64,000 nucleotides of DNA. Origin: Bactericera cockerelli (Eukaryota; Arthropoda; Insecta; Hemiptera; Triozidae). A model generated the notes under the pieces. The model worked only from the letters and a program-made list of their open reading frames with translations, did not search any database and was not told where the DNA came from. This document shows, one piece after another, positions 9,874 through 18,905 of this stretch. The position numbers and the translations under genes are program-made. The first letter of the stretch is position 1. Each line of letters starts with the position of its first letter. Location: contig CM044963.1 of NCBI GenBank assembly GCA_024516035.1, positions 31,548,425 through 31,612,424 on the forward strand, written 5' to 3'.

Positions 9874-10111
9874 TGACTCCGCTCTGGACAACGACATCCA
9901 CCTGGTCAAGGCTGACTGCACCTCTCACTACTCCGCCAAGGCCATGATGCGTCTCGGCTTCTCCTGCATCTTCAACGTCTCCTACGACGACTACACAGGG
10001 GCGGACAACCAGCCCGTGTTCCGGCCCCCCGCCCCGCACCACGGCGCCGAGGTGTACATTCTGGACGCCAAACAGTTCCAGGACCAGCGCGCCAACATCA
10101 TCAACGCCTAG
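9874..10111 (+). CDS. last exon of an insect-type arylalkylamine (dopamine) N-acetyltransferase
   Basis: This exon encodes the C-terminal 78 residues of a GNAT-fold acetyltransferase that transfers acetyl from acetyl-CoA to arylalkylamines such as dopamine; in insects this serves amine inactivation and cuticle pigmentation. The evidence is the reading LVKADCTSHYSAKAMMRLGF (the end of the GNAT domain with the usual LGF), then a CIF..SYDDY segment, QPVFRPPAPHHG and a closing strand VYILDA. The exon starts with one base that completes a codon (phase 2 intron, acceptor CCCCCAG at 9867-9873) and ends in TAG. It is about 60% GC in AT-rich surroundings, so it is under coding constraint. The acetyl-CoA-binding loop and catalytic residues lie on upstream exons outside the window. 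Which member of the insect family this is cannot be told from the C-terminus. Confidence 0.85.
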
Positions 10112-10165
10112 GCCCGACATCGAGTTTTATTATGAGTTAGTTTGTGCGATACTATAAGTAGAGGA

Positions 10166-10271
10166 CAAAACATGCTAAGTGACATTTTTGTTGCAAAACA
10201 TGCTAAGTGACATTTTTGTTGCAAAACATGCTAAGTGACATTTTTGTTGCAAAACGTGCTAAGTGACATTT
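10166..10271 (+). repeat. 28-bp tandem repeat in the 3' UTR
   Basis: Nearly four copies of a unit containing CATGCTAAGTGACATTTTTG, starting at 10166, 10194, 10222 and 10250. The first three are identical and the fourth has one substitution before it breaks off. Near-identity means recent expansion. Confidence 0.85.
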
Positions 10272-10700
10272 CCCCCAAAATTGAGTAAAAGTGGATTTGT
10301 ACTAAGCTTGACAAGCTATTTATTAAGAAGTGCAGTCAGAATTTCTCTACTATGCAGGTACTGTTACAGAGATTTTGAAGTCGAAGGTAGCATGTAATGT
10401 GAAATTAGAACCACCGAAGAGAAAAAAAATTCGCTTTTAAATGTCGTTTAAAACATTTTGACATTTTCTAACTTTCTCTCCCTAAAAAATAACGTGAAAT
10501 TGTATAAATCTCCAGTGATGCACGTTGAATCGGTGCAATGGAGGTATATAATCAAACATCTCGGCCGGGGTGTGAAGAACGCCTGTACAAAGAAAAAGAG
10601 ACATAATACGTATTGAATGGATTGAGTTATAACGAATAACGCCTTTGGCCTCAACTTCTAAACGTGATATCTACCTGGTGATAGTTAGTGGTGATTAAAA

Positions 10701-10706
10701 AATAAA
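10701..10706 (+). terminator. candidate polyadenylation signal AATAAA
   Basis: It lies 590 bp after the stop codon and is followed by a T-rich stretch (ATTTTATTTTTAATTC). No cDNA is available to confirm use. Confidence 0.4.
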
Positions 10707-12037
10707 TTTTATTTTTAATTCAATCTTTCTTAGACCTTTATTTTACAATGATATAAAATGATTCGATTTTCAAAATTATTTCAACTGAAATTACAAACTG
10801 CAGGGTCCTACCCTTGAGTTTAGCAACAAACCACTCCAAACTTTGTTACCTTGATAATAAAATTGATTTACTGTTAAGATTTTTAACTGTAATTTACCTA
10901 ACTTTTTTTATAAACTATAGTAGATATTTTTTGTTCTATCTTTAAGGAATTTTAATTTTACGTTTATCGAAAGGAAGTAGGTGTTCTCGAAAGGTTCAGA
11001 TGATTAAAGATAATGTTTTTTTTTACCAAGAGTTAAAAGAAAAATTATATTTTCATCCAAGAAACTTCATGGAAGGGTTTGAAATAATTAAAAACTATAT
11101 TTTCTTCTTGTTTGAAGTAGGTATCCAAAATTTCATTTCAATATAATAATTATGTGAAAAAGAAACATCATCACTTTTTTTTCATTCTGACTACCAAGTA
11201 GTAATGGCACAGTTCAATCCCCAAAAAGATTTACAAAAATAACTTGTCCACCGTTCCTACGCGGTTCCTTTTATGTCGGGATCTTATTATGTTGTTTTAT
11301 TAATTCAATATTGAAATTATTTTTATCCTTAGGTATCCATTAAGAAAATAAGTTAATATTGTTAGCGTCAGAATGTAGTGTAGGGTTTTCATTTTTAGGG
11401 TTTTGTTCATATGAAGAAGAAAGTCTATTAACGAGTCGGCATGATAACGGCATGAAGTCTATTAACGAGCCTTTTTTTTACTTTATTTTTGTTACTCATT
11501 TGATTAATTATTTTTACAATCATCATAGGATATTTACTAGTATAATAGATGCGTTTTTTTTCCATTATTGAAGATGTAGCGAGCAGATTTTTACTAAATC
11601 CATTCACACTATGAATTTTACCTCCAAAAAGGTGGATTTCTGTAAAAATCTTAGATTTTATTTTTTAGATACTAATACCAAGATTCTCGCTAGACCGAGT
11701 TCTATTCCAGTAATCTTCATAGTTCAGTTGGTAGGATTTACAAATTACCTAATTACTAGGATTAACTATTTATTCTATTAACTAACTAAAAGGTAATAGT
11801 TAATTTATTTATTTAAGTTCAAGCCTCTGAGAGCTTCGTGTGCGTTGCCGGGAATATTTATAATTATGTTTTTAATAATTAAAATTATTATGTTTTAAAT
11901 TATTAAGTTCTTAATTTAATGGCAATTTCTTTTACTCTCTTTTTTAACATTATTTTTTTTTCTTCATAACCTATCAAAATCTTTTCTTTTTTTTAACTTC
12001 TTTACAAGTACCTATTCTATCCTTGATAAAAAATAAT
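10707..12037. other. AT-rich intergenic sequence, nothing recognised
   Basis: No ORF with a recognisable domain and no clear repeat family. T-rich runs at 11942-11995. Confidence 0.4.
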
Positions 12038-12089
12038 ACAAGGTGGGCATGAAGTCTCAACCAATCTAAGACTTTATGCCCACCCTGTA
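12038..12089. mobile_element. 52-bp minimal palindrome with CAGGGTG-type ends
   Basis: TACAAGGTGGGCATGAAGTC is repeated inverted as AGACTTTATGCCCACCCTGTA (two mismatches over 21 bp) around a 10-nt loop. The ends match the terminus of the large palindromes at 460, 21920 and 34212, so it looks like an extreme internal-deletion derivative of such an element. Confidence 0.6.
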
Positions 12090-12148
12090 TATTAAATTTT
12101 TTTTTTTTTTGCATTTATTGTAGTGTACCAATGAAAAGAAAAACAAAT

Positions 12149-12395
12149 GCCAGCGTCGATGGCATGTTGAATACACCGGTTCCCTTCAGAACACCGAAGT
12201 TAAGCGACATCCAGCGAGGTTAAGACTTGGATGGGTGACCATTCAAATTCTAATTCTCGTGACGCTGGCTTTTCCCGGCCCCACTCAGGCTGGGTGAGGT
12301 CAATGTGAGTAGCAGGTTTGTGAGTTTCCTGCGAATGGAGGGTAAAAACCCCCGTCGTGATATGACCATGGCAGTTGAAAGCGACGTTAAACCCC

Positions 12396-12423
<28 letters not shown>
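12149..12423 (+). mobile_element. 5S-rRNA-headed SINE, best-preserved copy
   Basis: The head covers a whole 5S-like sequence: GCCAGCGTCGATGGCATGTT, ACCGAAGTTAAGCGACATCC, GGTTAAGACTTGGATGGGTG and the closing GACGCTGGC that pairs with the first GCCAGCGTC. The body GCTGGGTGAGGTCAATGTGA, CGAATGGAGGGTAAAAACC and GCGACGTTAAACC follows, then a 22-A tail. The head-body join is at about 12269. Confidence 0.9.
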
Positions 12424-12426
<3 letters not shown>

Positions 12427-12502
12427 AAACAAATAAATACTTCTGCAAATAGGTTCTCCTGTGTTGGAAGTTTGAACTACCACCTCGTCACAAAAGATTT
12501 AC

Positions 12503-12797
12503 GTGTATATGTATGATTTTATTTGTGGTGAAGCACAAGGCCTCTTCACAATTTTTGTGGGTAGCGCAGCATTACTAAGAGCCTCCTTCACTTTTCTAAT
12601 TCTATTACACTATTTTTTTTTTACTCTGGTAATGTCGTTACTCACACAAGTAACTTCTCATTTTTCATCACGAGGTATGAGTGGACCCCGTACATCCAAG
12701 TACAGAGCAGAAAAATTCCTGCCCCGCTGGGAATCGAACCCAGGTCACCATGCGTGCAATGCCTTGCGCGCTAACTCACTCGGCAACGGTAACCACT
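12503..12797 (-). mobile_element. tRNA-headed SINE, family 3, full length
   Basis: Reverse-orientation copy of the element at 1400-1702: box B GGTTCGATTCCC, CTGTACTTGGATGTACGGGG, then the tail CACAAATAAAATCATAC. It directly abuts a SINE body fragment at 12798. Confidence 0.8.
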
Positions 12798-12905
12798 TTA
12801 AGATTTAAGTGTGAGGTTAATTTGAGTAGCTGGTTTGTGATTTTCCAACGTATGGAGGGTAAAACCCTTGTTGTGATATGATCATCTAGTTTTTTTAACC
12901 CAAAA
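12798..12905 (+). mobile_element. headless SINE body fragment
   Basis: Only the shared body is left: GTGAGGTTAATTTGAGTAGC, TATGGAGGGTAAAACCC and GATATGATCAT. Since the 5S and tRNA families share this body, its original head is unknown. Confidence 0.6.
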
Positions 12906-12933
12906 ATTAAAATTATTGTATGTGTCATTACTC

Positions 12934-12979
12934 TTTCATCTCATTACTCTTCACCATACTGAAGAGTAATGAGATGAAA
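12934..12979. repeat. perfect 20-bp hairpin
   Basis: TTTCATCTCATTACTCTTCA (12934-12953) is followed by a 6-nt loop and its exact reverse complement (12960-12979). It has no flanking element features. Confidence 0.85.
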
Positions 12980-13600
12980 CTGTGGCACAGCGAATGATTC
13001 AGCTGATTGTCCACTTAGATTAAATCTAATCCAGTTTCATTTTTTGGCCCATCTTATCGATATTCTTCAACAATTTCTGAGTTCCAGAGTGTTTCTTCGA
13101 CTGAATGTTGGATTTTTTCTGATTTGTTAACAATTCATTTATTTGCCTGTAAACATGAATGTCTTATCATAATTTATTATTCTATGTATTAATATATGTA
13201 GGTAGGTAGTATCTATGTTGTTATCTATTCTGTTTCATTAATTATGTTTTATAATAAAAGGTCCCTTGATCCCTTGTGTATTAATAACATTAAATTTTTT
13301 GCACCAATTTCATTGATAAGTAGTTTTTTAATGCAAATTTTGATACTTCAACGCACTGTATTTCACTTCCAAATATTGCTATCTATCCATAGATGACGAA
13401 TATTTATGTAGTTCTGTTATTATCTATAGGGGAGGATTTTTTTTTCTTCTTTTTTGATGTGGCTGAAATTTTTGAATATTCCTGAGCCCGAGTTTATCTT
13501 CTCATTCGAATACTCAACAAAATAAAAATGATTGGTTGAAAATATTCGGAGCCATTTTTCACAGAAAGGTTTTTTTTTTTAACTTAAGTGTACTTAAATG
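12980..13600. other. AT-rich sequence, nothing recognised
   Basis: No coding signal and no repeat family placed. Confidence 0.4.
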
Positions 13601-13785
13601 TTTGTCCCTGTGGCTCTGTGAAGGCGTCTGACTGGCAATCCAGAGGTCGCGGGTTTGAAACCCAGTTTGGACAAGACAAGTTATCTTCCCACTTGAGATT
13701 TTCACCACGTCTTGGGCTTACTGCTGGAATATTGAGACTCATTAGTCCTATTTGAGTAGTATAAGTAAGGCGATATTGTTGTTAA
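13601..13785 (+). mobile_element. tRNA-headed SINE, family 4
   Basis: GTCCCTGTGGCTCTGTG head, GGCGTCTGACTGGCAATCC, box B-like GGGTTTGAAACCC, then CTTGGGCTTACTGCTGGAAT and TAAGGCGATATTGTTG. Confidence 0.7.
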
Positions 13786-13897
13786 ATTCATATGAGAATT
13801 CTCAGAACATATTAGGAATGATTAGTTGAAATTTTCTATATAATTGACCACTCACAGCACGAAATTTTCCATAAATATTTATAATTCTCAAGGAATA

Positions 13898-14050
13898 CCA
13901 ACCTCAGTAGCTTGATCTATGAGGCGGCGGACTTGTAACCTGGAGGTCGGTGGTTCCAGTCCCAATTTCAGCGTAGATTTAGTAAAGCGAGTTTGAGTAG
14001 TTGTGATATCGCGAAAGTGATTAACACAAATATGATGACTTTCAACTGTT
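13898..14050 (+). mobile_element. tRNA-headed SINE, family 2
   Basis: CCTCAGTAGCTTGATCTATG (box A region), GTCGGTGGTTCCAGTCCC (box B), then GCGAGTTTGAGTAGTTGTGA and ATCGCGAAAGTGATTAACAC. A short, abundant family, with copies at 15088-15235, 26506-26775, 36675-36812, 37478-37605, 39180-39303, 42130-42270 and 62088-62215. Confidence 0.75.
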
Positions 14051-14277
14051 CTAATTCTCAAGGAATGTTTCATAATTTCAGCCAAGTTTTTTTTTATTAT
14101 TGTAATTTTTGAATTCTCTTTATAGCTTCTATTTTGTAGTTTTTTTTCGGAAACCTTTTTTTTGGAAAAAAAATTCACGTTTGTCAATTTTGAACCTATT
14201 TTCGTATAAGTAGAATTGAAGATGCCACTTGTTCATCAAATACCTAGAAAAAGAAGAAATCACATTGAAATAAAATT

Positions 14278-14495
14278 TGCCAGCATCGATGGCGCGTTGA
14301 ATGCATCGGTTCTCCTAGGATCACCGATGTTAAGCAACGTCCAGCGAGGTGAAGGCTTTGTGATGCTGGCATTCCGGTCCAACCCAAGATGGGTGAGGTT
14401 GAAGTGGGTAGCACGTTTGTGAGTTTCTTGCGAATGGAGGGTAACACCCCCGTCGTGATATGACCATGCAGTTGAAAGCGACGTTACACCCAAAT
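14278..14495 (+). mobile_element. 5S-rRNA-headed SINE
   Basis: GCCAGCATCGATGGCGCGTT, GGATCACCGATGTTAAGCAA and GTGATGCTGGC close the 5S-like head. The body GGGTGAGGTTGAAGTGGGTA, CGAATGGAGGGTAACACCC and GCGACGTTACACCCA follows, with a short A tail. The 5S middle (loop E to helix IV region) is shortened relative to the copy at 12149. Confidence 0.85.
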
Positions 14496-15087
14496 TAAAA
14501 AAAAAGTGAATGTGGATCTCAAAATTGGGTAGTGATGTCATTTTTAGTTTTACTAACCAACCGAACTTGGTTTTATTGTTTATTTTTGTTCATTTTGTAT
14601 TAGATTAATGAAAATAAAATTGGCTTTAAGGGCGAAATTGTCTATAGAAACGACAACTTAAGTCATGACCTAGCATCGGTTCTCCCCATCTAAGACAGTA
14701 CGCAAATCGAGACTTATTAAAAAAACAGAGGTATTAAAAAACATGTATTAATTGCACCCTCAGAGAGAAATTATTAAACGTCTTTGAAATACATCTGTGT
14801 CGCTATATCTCGGATTGAATACTGACTGCTGGAGATAAGGTTGACTGCTGGAGTAAAGGGACTTTTCAGTCTTATACCTCGGCAGTATAAACAAGGTATA
14901 TTCTATTCTATGAGATGAGGAAAATCGGTGCTAAGCAATGACTTCAGCTATCGATTTTGTCTATCAATTTCCCCCTTAGAGTCTTAAGTGATACTTGAAA
15001 GAGTTCTTTTATAATAAATCCAACGAATTGATCATTCTTGTATGTGAATTACGACTGATTATATGACGAAAAGTTTTATTTTTCTCA
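14496..15087. other. mostly unrecognised, with a family-4 SINE tail
   Basis: Positions 14820-14900 resemble the family-4 tail (GACTGCTGGAGTAAAGGGAC, TTTTCAGTC). The same tail is inverted at about 49440-49505. Nothing else recognised. Confidence 0.4.
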
Positions 15088-15235
15088 CCGACCTTAGTAG
15101 CTTGATGGAAAAGCCTTGATCGATAGACGGACTTGGAACCTGGAGGTCGGTGGTTCAAGTCCCGGATTCAGTATGGATTTAGTAAGGGGAGTTTGAGTAG
15201 TTGTGATATCACGAAAGTGATTAACACAACAAAAA
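15088..15235 (+). mobile_element. tRNA-headed SINE, family 2
   Basis: GACCTTAGTAGCTTGATGG, GGTCGGTGGTTCAAGTCCC, GGAGTTTGAGTAGTTGTGAT and an A-rich end. There is a small internal duplication of the GATGG/GATCGATAG head. A further head fragment (CCTCAGTAACTTCATCGATA) is at 15415-15450. Confidence 0.7.
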
Positions 15236-15669
15236 AAAAATAGTTTATTTTTCTCATAATCACGAGAACTCAAGTCAATTTTTTTGTTCATACGAGTGGT
15301 CAAGTACCTCATATCATGTAAATTGTTCACTCTTTTCATTATTCTTACCTCTCATTAAAATGCATGAATTATTTCGTCAAATGCCTCTTTTATTTTCTTT
15401 TTATTCTATTTCAGACCTCAGTAACTTCATCGATAAGGCACAAGTCCGCCGCGGACTTGCTCCTTATTTCAACAAAGTGTATTTACGTTAAATACATTAA
15501 GAACAAATAACAAAAAAAGACTGCCAATCATGGACACAATACTTCCTCGTGATCCACCATGAGAGATACACATGTTTAATTTATTTAAATAACAATAGAA
15601 CAAAAATGCTGTCAGCATTTTTGCTGATTACTAGAAATACACAATGACAACACATATGTATGACTTTTT
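15236..15669. other. AT-rich sequence with SINE and repeat fragments
   Basis: Contains the family-2 head fragment (15415-15450), a small palindrome CAAGTCCGCCGCGGACTTG (15443-15461) and a piece of the TATGGACACAATACTTCC repeat (15530-15560). Confidence 0.45.
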
Positions 15670-16071
15670 TTTTACATTAAAATTCGAATCAACTGTTCAG
15701 AACTATTTATTTATTTATTAAATTGATTAATTTTAAAATCACAGGAGATACACTTGATCCATCCCACTTGCATGAGGCAATGTACCTAACGTGCAGGTAG
15801 CATTACCTCGTTGGATCGCCAAAGAAATCTTCTGAAAGAGGAAAGTCTTGGCAGCCCTATTGCCAGTGAGACGAACCAAGCCACCACCAACAGTTTTAAA
15901 AAAGCTCTTCATCTCTTTGCTCCAAGGGCCTATTGTTTCACATGCCAGGGGAACAAAGATGTAATTTGCTTCGGTTATTATAAAACTGTAAGAGGCATTT
16001 TTCCTCCTGACTGCTTTTTCTGCTGCAGCACCAACTGTACGACTGGTCTGTGGCACGTCATAGGTATCTGC
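15670..16071 (-). repeat. left copy of an inverted duplication of a retroelement C-terminus
   Basis: Matches the reverse complement of about 18013-18395, including the coding end (ASGMDQVYLL stop) and about 50 bp of AT-rich 3' flank. Two 5'-truncated copies in opposite orientation, or an inverted duplication, would give this. Confidence 0.75.
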
Positions 16072-16906
16072 TAGAGTGCTATCCCATGTGCTATCCCAAA
16101 TTTGCATTTGACCACGAGACCAGGGAACTAGCGTCATCCCATCTGGCCTTTTTCCATCATTTCGGCTGAGTCCTATCGGTTCCAAGGTAGATGGTATGTT
16201 AATGCAGGCTAAGGAACGATGTACAATATTATTCAACTCGCTATGGCGAGGAAACCAGCCTTTACTCTGAGGACAGACAAGACCATGTAGACCGTTTTCT
16301 TCAACCGGAGCGCCACATTCACATGTTTGTATGTCTCTTGAAAACTTTAAATCCTAATCGCAAGGCAATACAAGTTCTGAAGCTGTTGTTTTCCATAAAT
16401 GTTCCAATGTTTTTTGAGGGCAAAGCATTCAACCATACTCCTGACTCTTTTTCCTGTAGTGCAATTAAACGGGCCTAATCAAGAGGATTTTCTAAATTTA
16501 TCATCAATGTTATAATTCGCTTGATGTTGATCTCATCCCAACTATTCTGATGATCCAATTTCTCGGGTATGTTTTGACCATTCAACTCTCTCCATATCTC
16601 CAAGGCACCATCTAACATGTGTATCTGAATTTCATGGTCCATGAAAGATAAAACTTGAGAGACCATGTCCTTCACACCATAGACAGAACTGAGAAATGCA
16701 GGGAGAGCCAGATCAGTTATCTTGCGTATTCCAATTCCACCAAAACTTATAGGAAGAGTAGCTTGAGTCCACTGCTGATCATTCAATGTGGTGTTCATAA
16801 TTTCTTTTAAAGAATTCAAAAGTAGGTTATCAATGGAGATGTCCTGAGTAGATACATCAGCTTTGGTATTAACAGATACATTTTTGGGTTGAAGAAATTC
16901 GATCAT
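15730..16906 (-). pseudogene. C-terminal part of a non-LTR-like reverse-transcriptase element, frameshifted
   Basis: Minus-strand reading in pieces. First (16906-16475) comes an RT thumb-like region with ATLPISFGGIGIRK and LALPAFLSSVYG. Then, in another frame, a zinc-knuckle-like CxCx8HxxxC (CECGAPVEENGLHGLVC, about 16300). Then (16236-15739) RPDGMTLVPW..GQMQIWDST, which has the spacing of a PD-(D/E)xK restriction-like endonuclease, and a conserved tail ACETIGPWSKEMKSF..GNRAAK..ISLAIQRGNA. An RT, a C-terminal zinc knuckle and a restriction-like endonuclease recall the R2-type layout, but the clade is not certain. Frame changes and the LINE insertion at about 16890-17530 make it non-functional. 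Copies of its end are at 18013-18345, 41464-41690 and 59798-60022. Confidence 0.7.
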
Positions 16907-17530
16907 GTTTCAGCTAATCGAAAAAATCTTCAATGGCTACCAATTGATAAGAAATTAGAACATCAGAGATTGGGCTTACTGTGGAGAATTTTGAATGAGG
17001 CTTCACCTTCATATCTTCACTCATCATTTCATACACTCTCTTCATTTCACAGTCACAATACTCGCTCCTCTCATCTCTCTATTCCGCCTCACAATACTAA
17101 CCATATGGGTAATAGCTTTACAGTTAATGCTATAAGATCATGGAACCAATTGCCTGATGAACTTAGAACTTTGGGGAATCGCTTGGCATATAAGGTTTTG
17201 ACGAAGAAACATTTCTTGGAAAATATAAATTACCTAATTTTAATCTTTTTTTTTACATGTTTGTATATTTATATTTTATTTATTTAGCTTCTTTTTTATA
17301 TTATTTTTGAAATATCTAGATAGGGAAATCCAAGGGTTGGGTGGAAGAGATTGCCATAGGCAATAACCCCGCCCTTTAGTTAGGACATATGTTTTCAAAT
17401 ATTTTCTATTCTTTTTCATTTTTATTGTATATATTGTTTTTTTCATTTTTTCACTGTTAAAATTATAATTTGTATGTACATAATGTCCTTTTGTATCTAA
17501 TAAAGAGTTGTATAATAATAATAATAATAA
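16890..17530 (+). pseudogene. 5'-truncated CR1/L2-like LINE: RT C-terminus plus 3' tail
   Basis: The open frame to 17287 reads LQWLPIDKKLEHQRLGLLWR, ILNEASPSYLHS and NAIRSWNQLPDELR, the conserved tail of CR1/L2/Jockey-type ORF2 proteins (WLPI..R.EY, LN..AP.YL, WN.LP). There is no RT catalytic core. The 3' UTR has GATTGCCATAGGCAATAACC (hairpin ATTGCC-ATA-GGCAAT), CTAATAAAGAG and an ATA-repeat end (17511-17530), as in L2 and CR1 tails. It inserted in the opposite direction into the RT element, whose two parts lie at 15730-16906 and 17540-17976. Confidence 0.8.
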
Positions 17531-17539
17531 CAGACAATT

Positions 17540-17976
17540 GTTTAGTAGTACATAGCTGGTGTGGGCATTCAAACAGTCTAGGCGTTTTACCAAAAGTTCC
17601 ATTTCTTCCACTTTATCTGAGACTAAAAAATTGGCGATCCGAGCAAATTCAGTTCAGATTTTCCAAGGATTTTGATGCCGGGTGAGAGTGACATGAACTT
17701 CTGAATGATGTCATTTGGGTCTTCTATGCTGCTTCCCAAGAATAACTCACATTTTTTCGGGTTGATTTGCAATCCTATTTCTGCAGTGATGGCAATTAAC
17801 TCAGAGAAGTTTTCCAAAACTTTTTCTGCATCATCGCCAAGAACACCATCATCAAGATAGCAAGAGTTGAGCTCTGTTGTCAGTTCTTGAACGATACTGT
17901 TGGATGACCAAACTGAAGAGAAAAGTGCCACAAGGATCTCCTTGTTGGCAACCTCTTGATGAATGCAAAATCTCAT
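17540..17976 (-). pseudogene. RT palm fragment of the same retroelement
   Basis: Minus strand. In the neighbouring frame at about 17915-17960 stands CQQGDPCGTFLFSL (RT motif with QGDP). Then, in the frame 17976-17623, ELNSCYLDDGVLGDDAEKVL (the YxDD catalytic box), GLQINPKKCELF and LNLLGSPIF follow. The reading continues one frame over (17611 downward) with EEMELLVKRLDCLNAHTS, so at least two frameshifts are present. The next part of the protein is at 16906 downward, beyond the inserted LINE. Confidence 0.75.
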
Positions 17977-18012
17977 CTCTATAGAATAGGTTTGAATATT
18001 CTCTATAACACT

Positions 18013-18395
18013 CTATGTGCCACAGACCAGCCGTTCAGTTGGTGCTGCAGCAGAAAAAGCAGTCAGGAGGAAAAATGCCTCTTACAGTTTTATAATAACC
18101 GAAGCAAATTACACCTTTGTTCCCCTGGCATGTGAAACAATAGGCCCTTGGAGCAAAGAGATGAAGAGCTTTTTTAAAACTGTTGGTGATGGCTTGGTTC
18201 GTCTCACTGTCAATAGGGCCGCCAAGGCTTTCCTCTTTCAGAGGATTTGTTTGGCGATCCAACGAGGTAATGCTACCTGCATGTTAGGTACATTACCTCA
18301 TGCAAGTGGGATGGATCAAGTGTATCTCCTGTGATTTTAAAATTATCAATTTAATAAATAAATAAAAGGTTCTGACCAGTTGATTCGAATTTTTC
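18013..18395 (+). pseudogene. 5'-truncated second copy of the retroelement C-terminus, plus strand
   Basis: Reads PQTSRSVGAAAEKAVRRKNA, ACETIGPWSKEMKSFFKTV, ICLAIQRGNATCMLGTLPH and GMDQVYLL stop. It is nearly identical to the minus-strand copy at 15739-16074, so both are recent. It begins within 40 bp of the RT fragment's upstream end. Confidence 0.75.
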
Positions 18396-18905
18396 AAGAT
18401 CACCCTGTATAGTTTGTGTTAACAACTCTGTTTCTGTAAGTGTCCCTAATTATTTCAGTTTATTTTATTGTTTAACCGTATGTATCGAATTTCTCTGTGA
18501 ACCTTTATCTTTACCTATCTGTGTTAAACGTCTGAGTGTAATATCGTAGCATATCTCTATGTATTTTGCGTAAAAATCGTGCTTGAAGACTGACAATTCT
18601 TCCTAAGAAAGAGTTCTTACAAAGTGAAGATAACAACGAAACGTAAAACTAGATTTCAAGCTCAAGTAAGTGGTTCCCATCATTCAATTTGTTATCATAT
18701 CCACGCACTATGGTATACCTGGAGACCTAGCCTTTTACTAATCACAACTCACCTATCTAAAGTGTACCAACTCTAAGCTGAGAATCAATGATCTCATGAG
18801 ACACCTTCAACTGGCTAGTGTGCGTGTGGTATACAGAAGATACTGGATGGTTCAAGTAGCTTAAAGTACCCGAATCATTACACCCCCTGACAATTATTGA
18901 TAATT
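18396..18905 (+). other. presumed 5' region of the LINE ORF1
   Basis: A lone CACCCTGTATA element end stands at about 18404. The remainder leads into ORF1 and may be its 5' UTR. No promoter motif can be called. Confidence 0.35.

Larger units (their letters stand above)
10112..10706 (+). other. presumed 3' UTR of the acetyltransferase gene
   Basis: Follows the stop codon. AATAAA at 10701-10706 is the first good polyadenylation signal. It contains the 28-bp tandem repeat at 10166-10271. The transcript end is inferred. Confidence 0.5.

Noticed and set aside
9703..10120. Minus-strand ORFs over the acceptor array and exon
   Set aside because: Shadows of the 71-bp repeat and of the GC-rich plus-strand exon.
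12149..12270. Functional 5S rRNA gene
   Set aside because: Several changes from 5S rRNA, a direct fusion to a SINE body and an A tail show it is a retroposed SINE.
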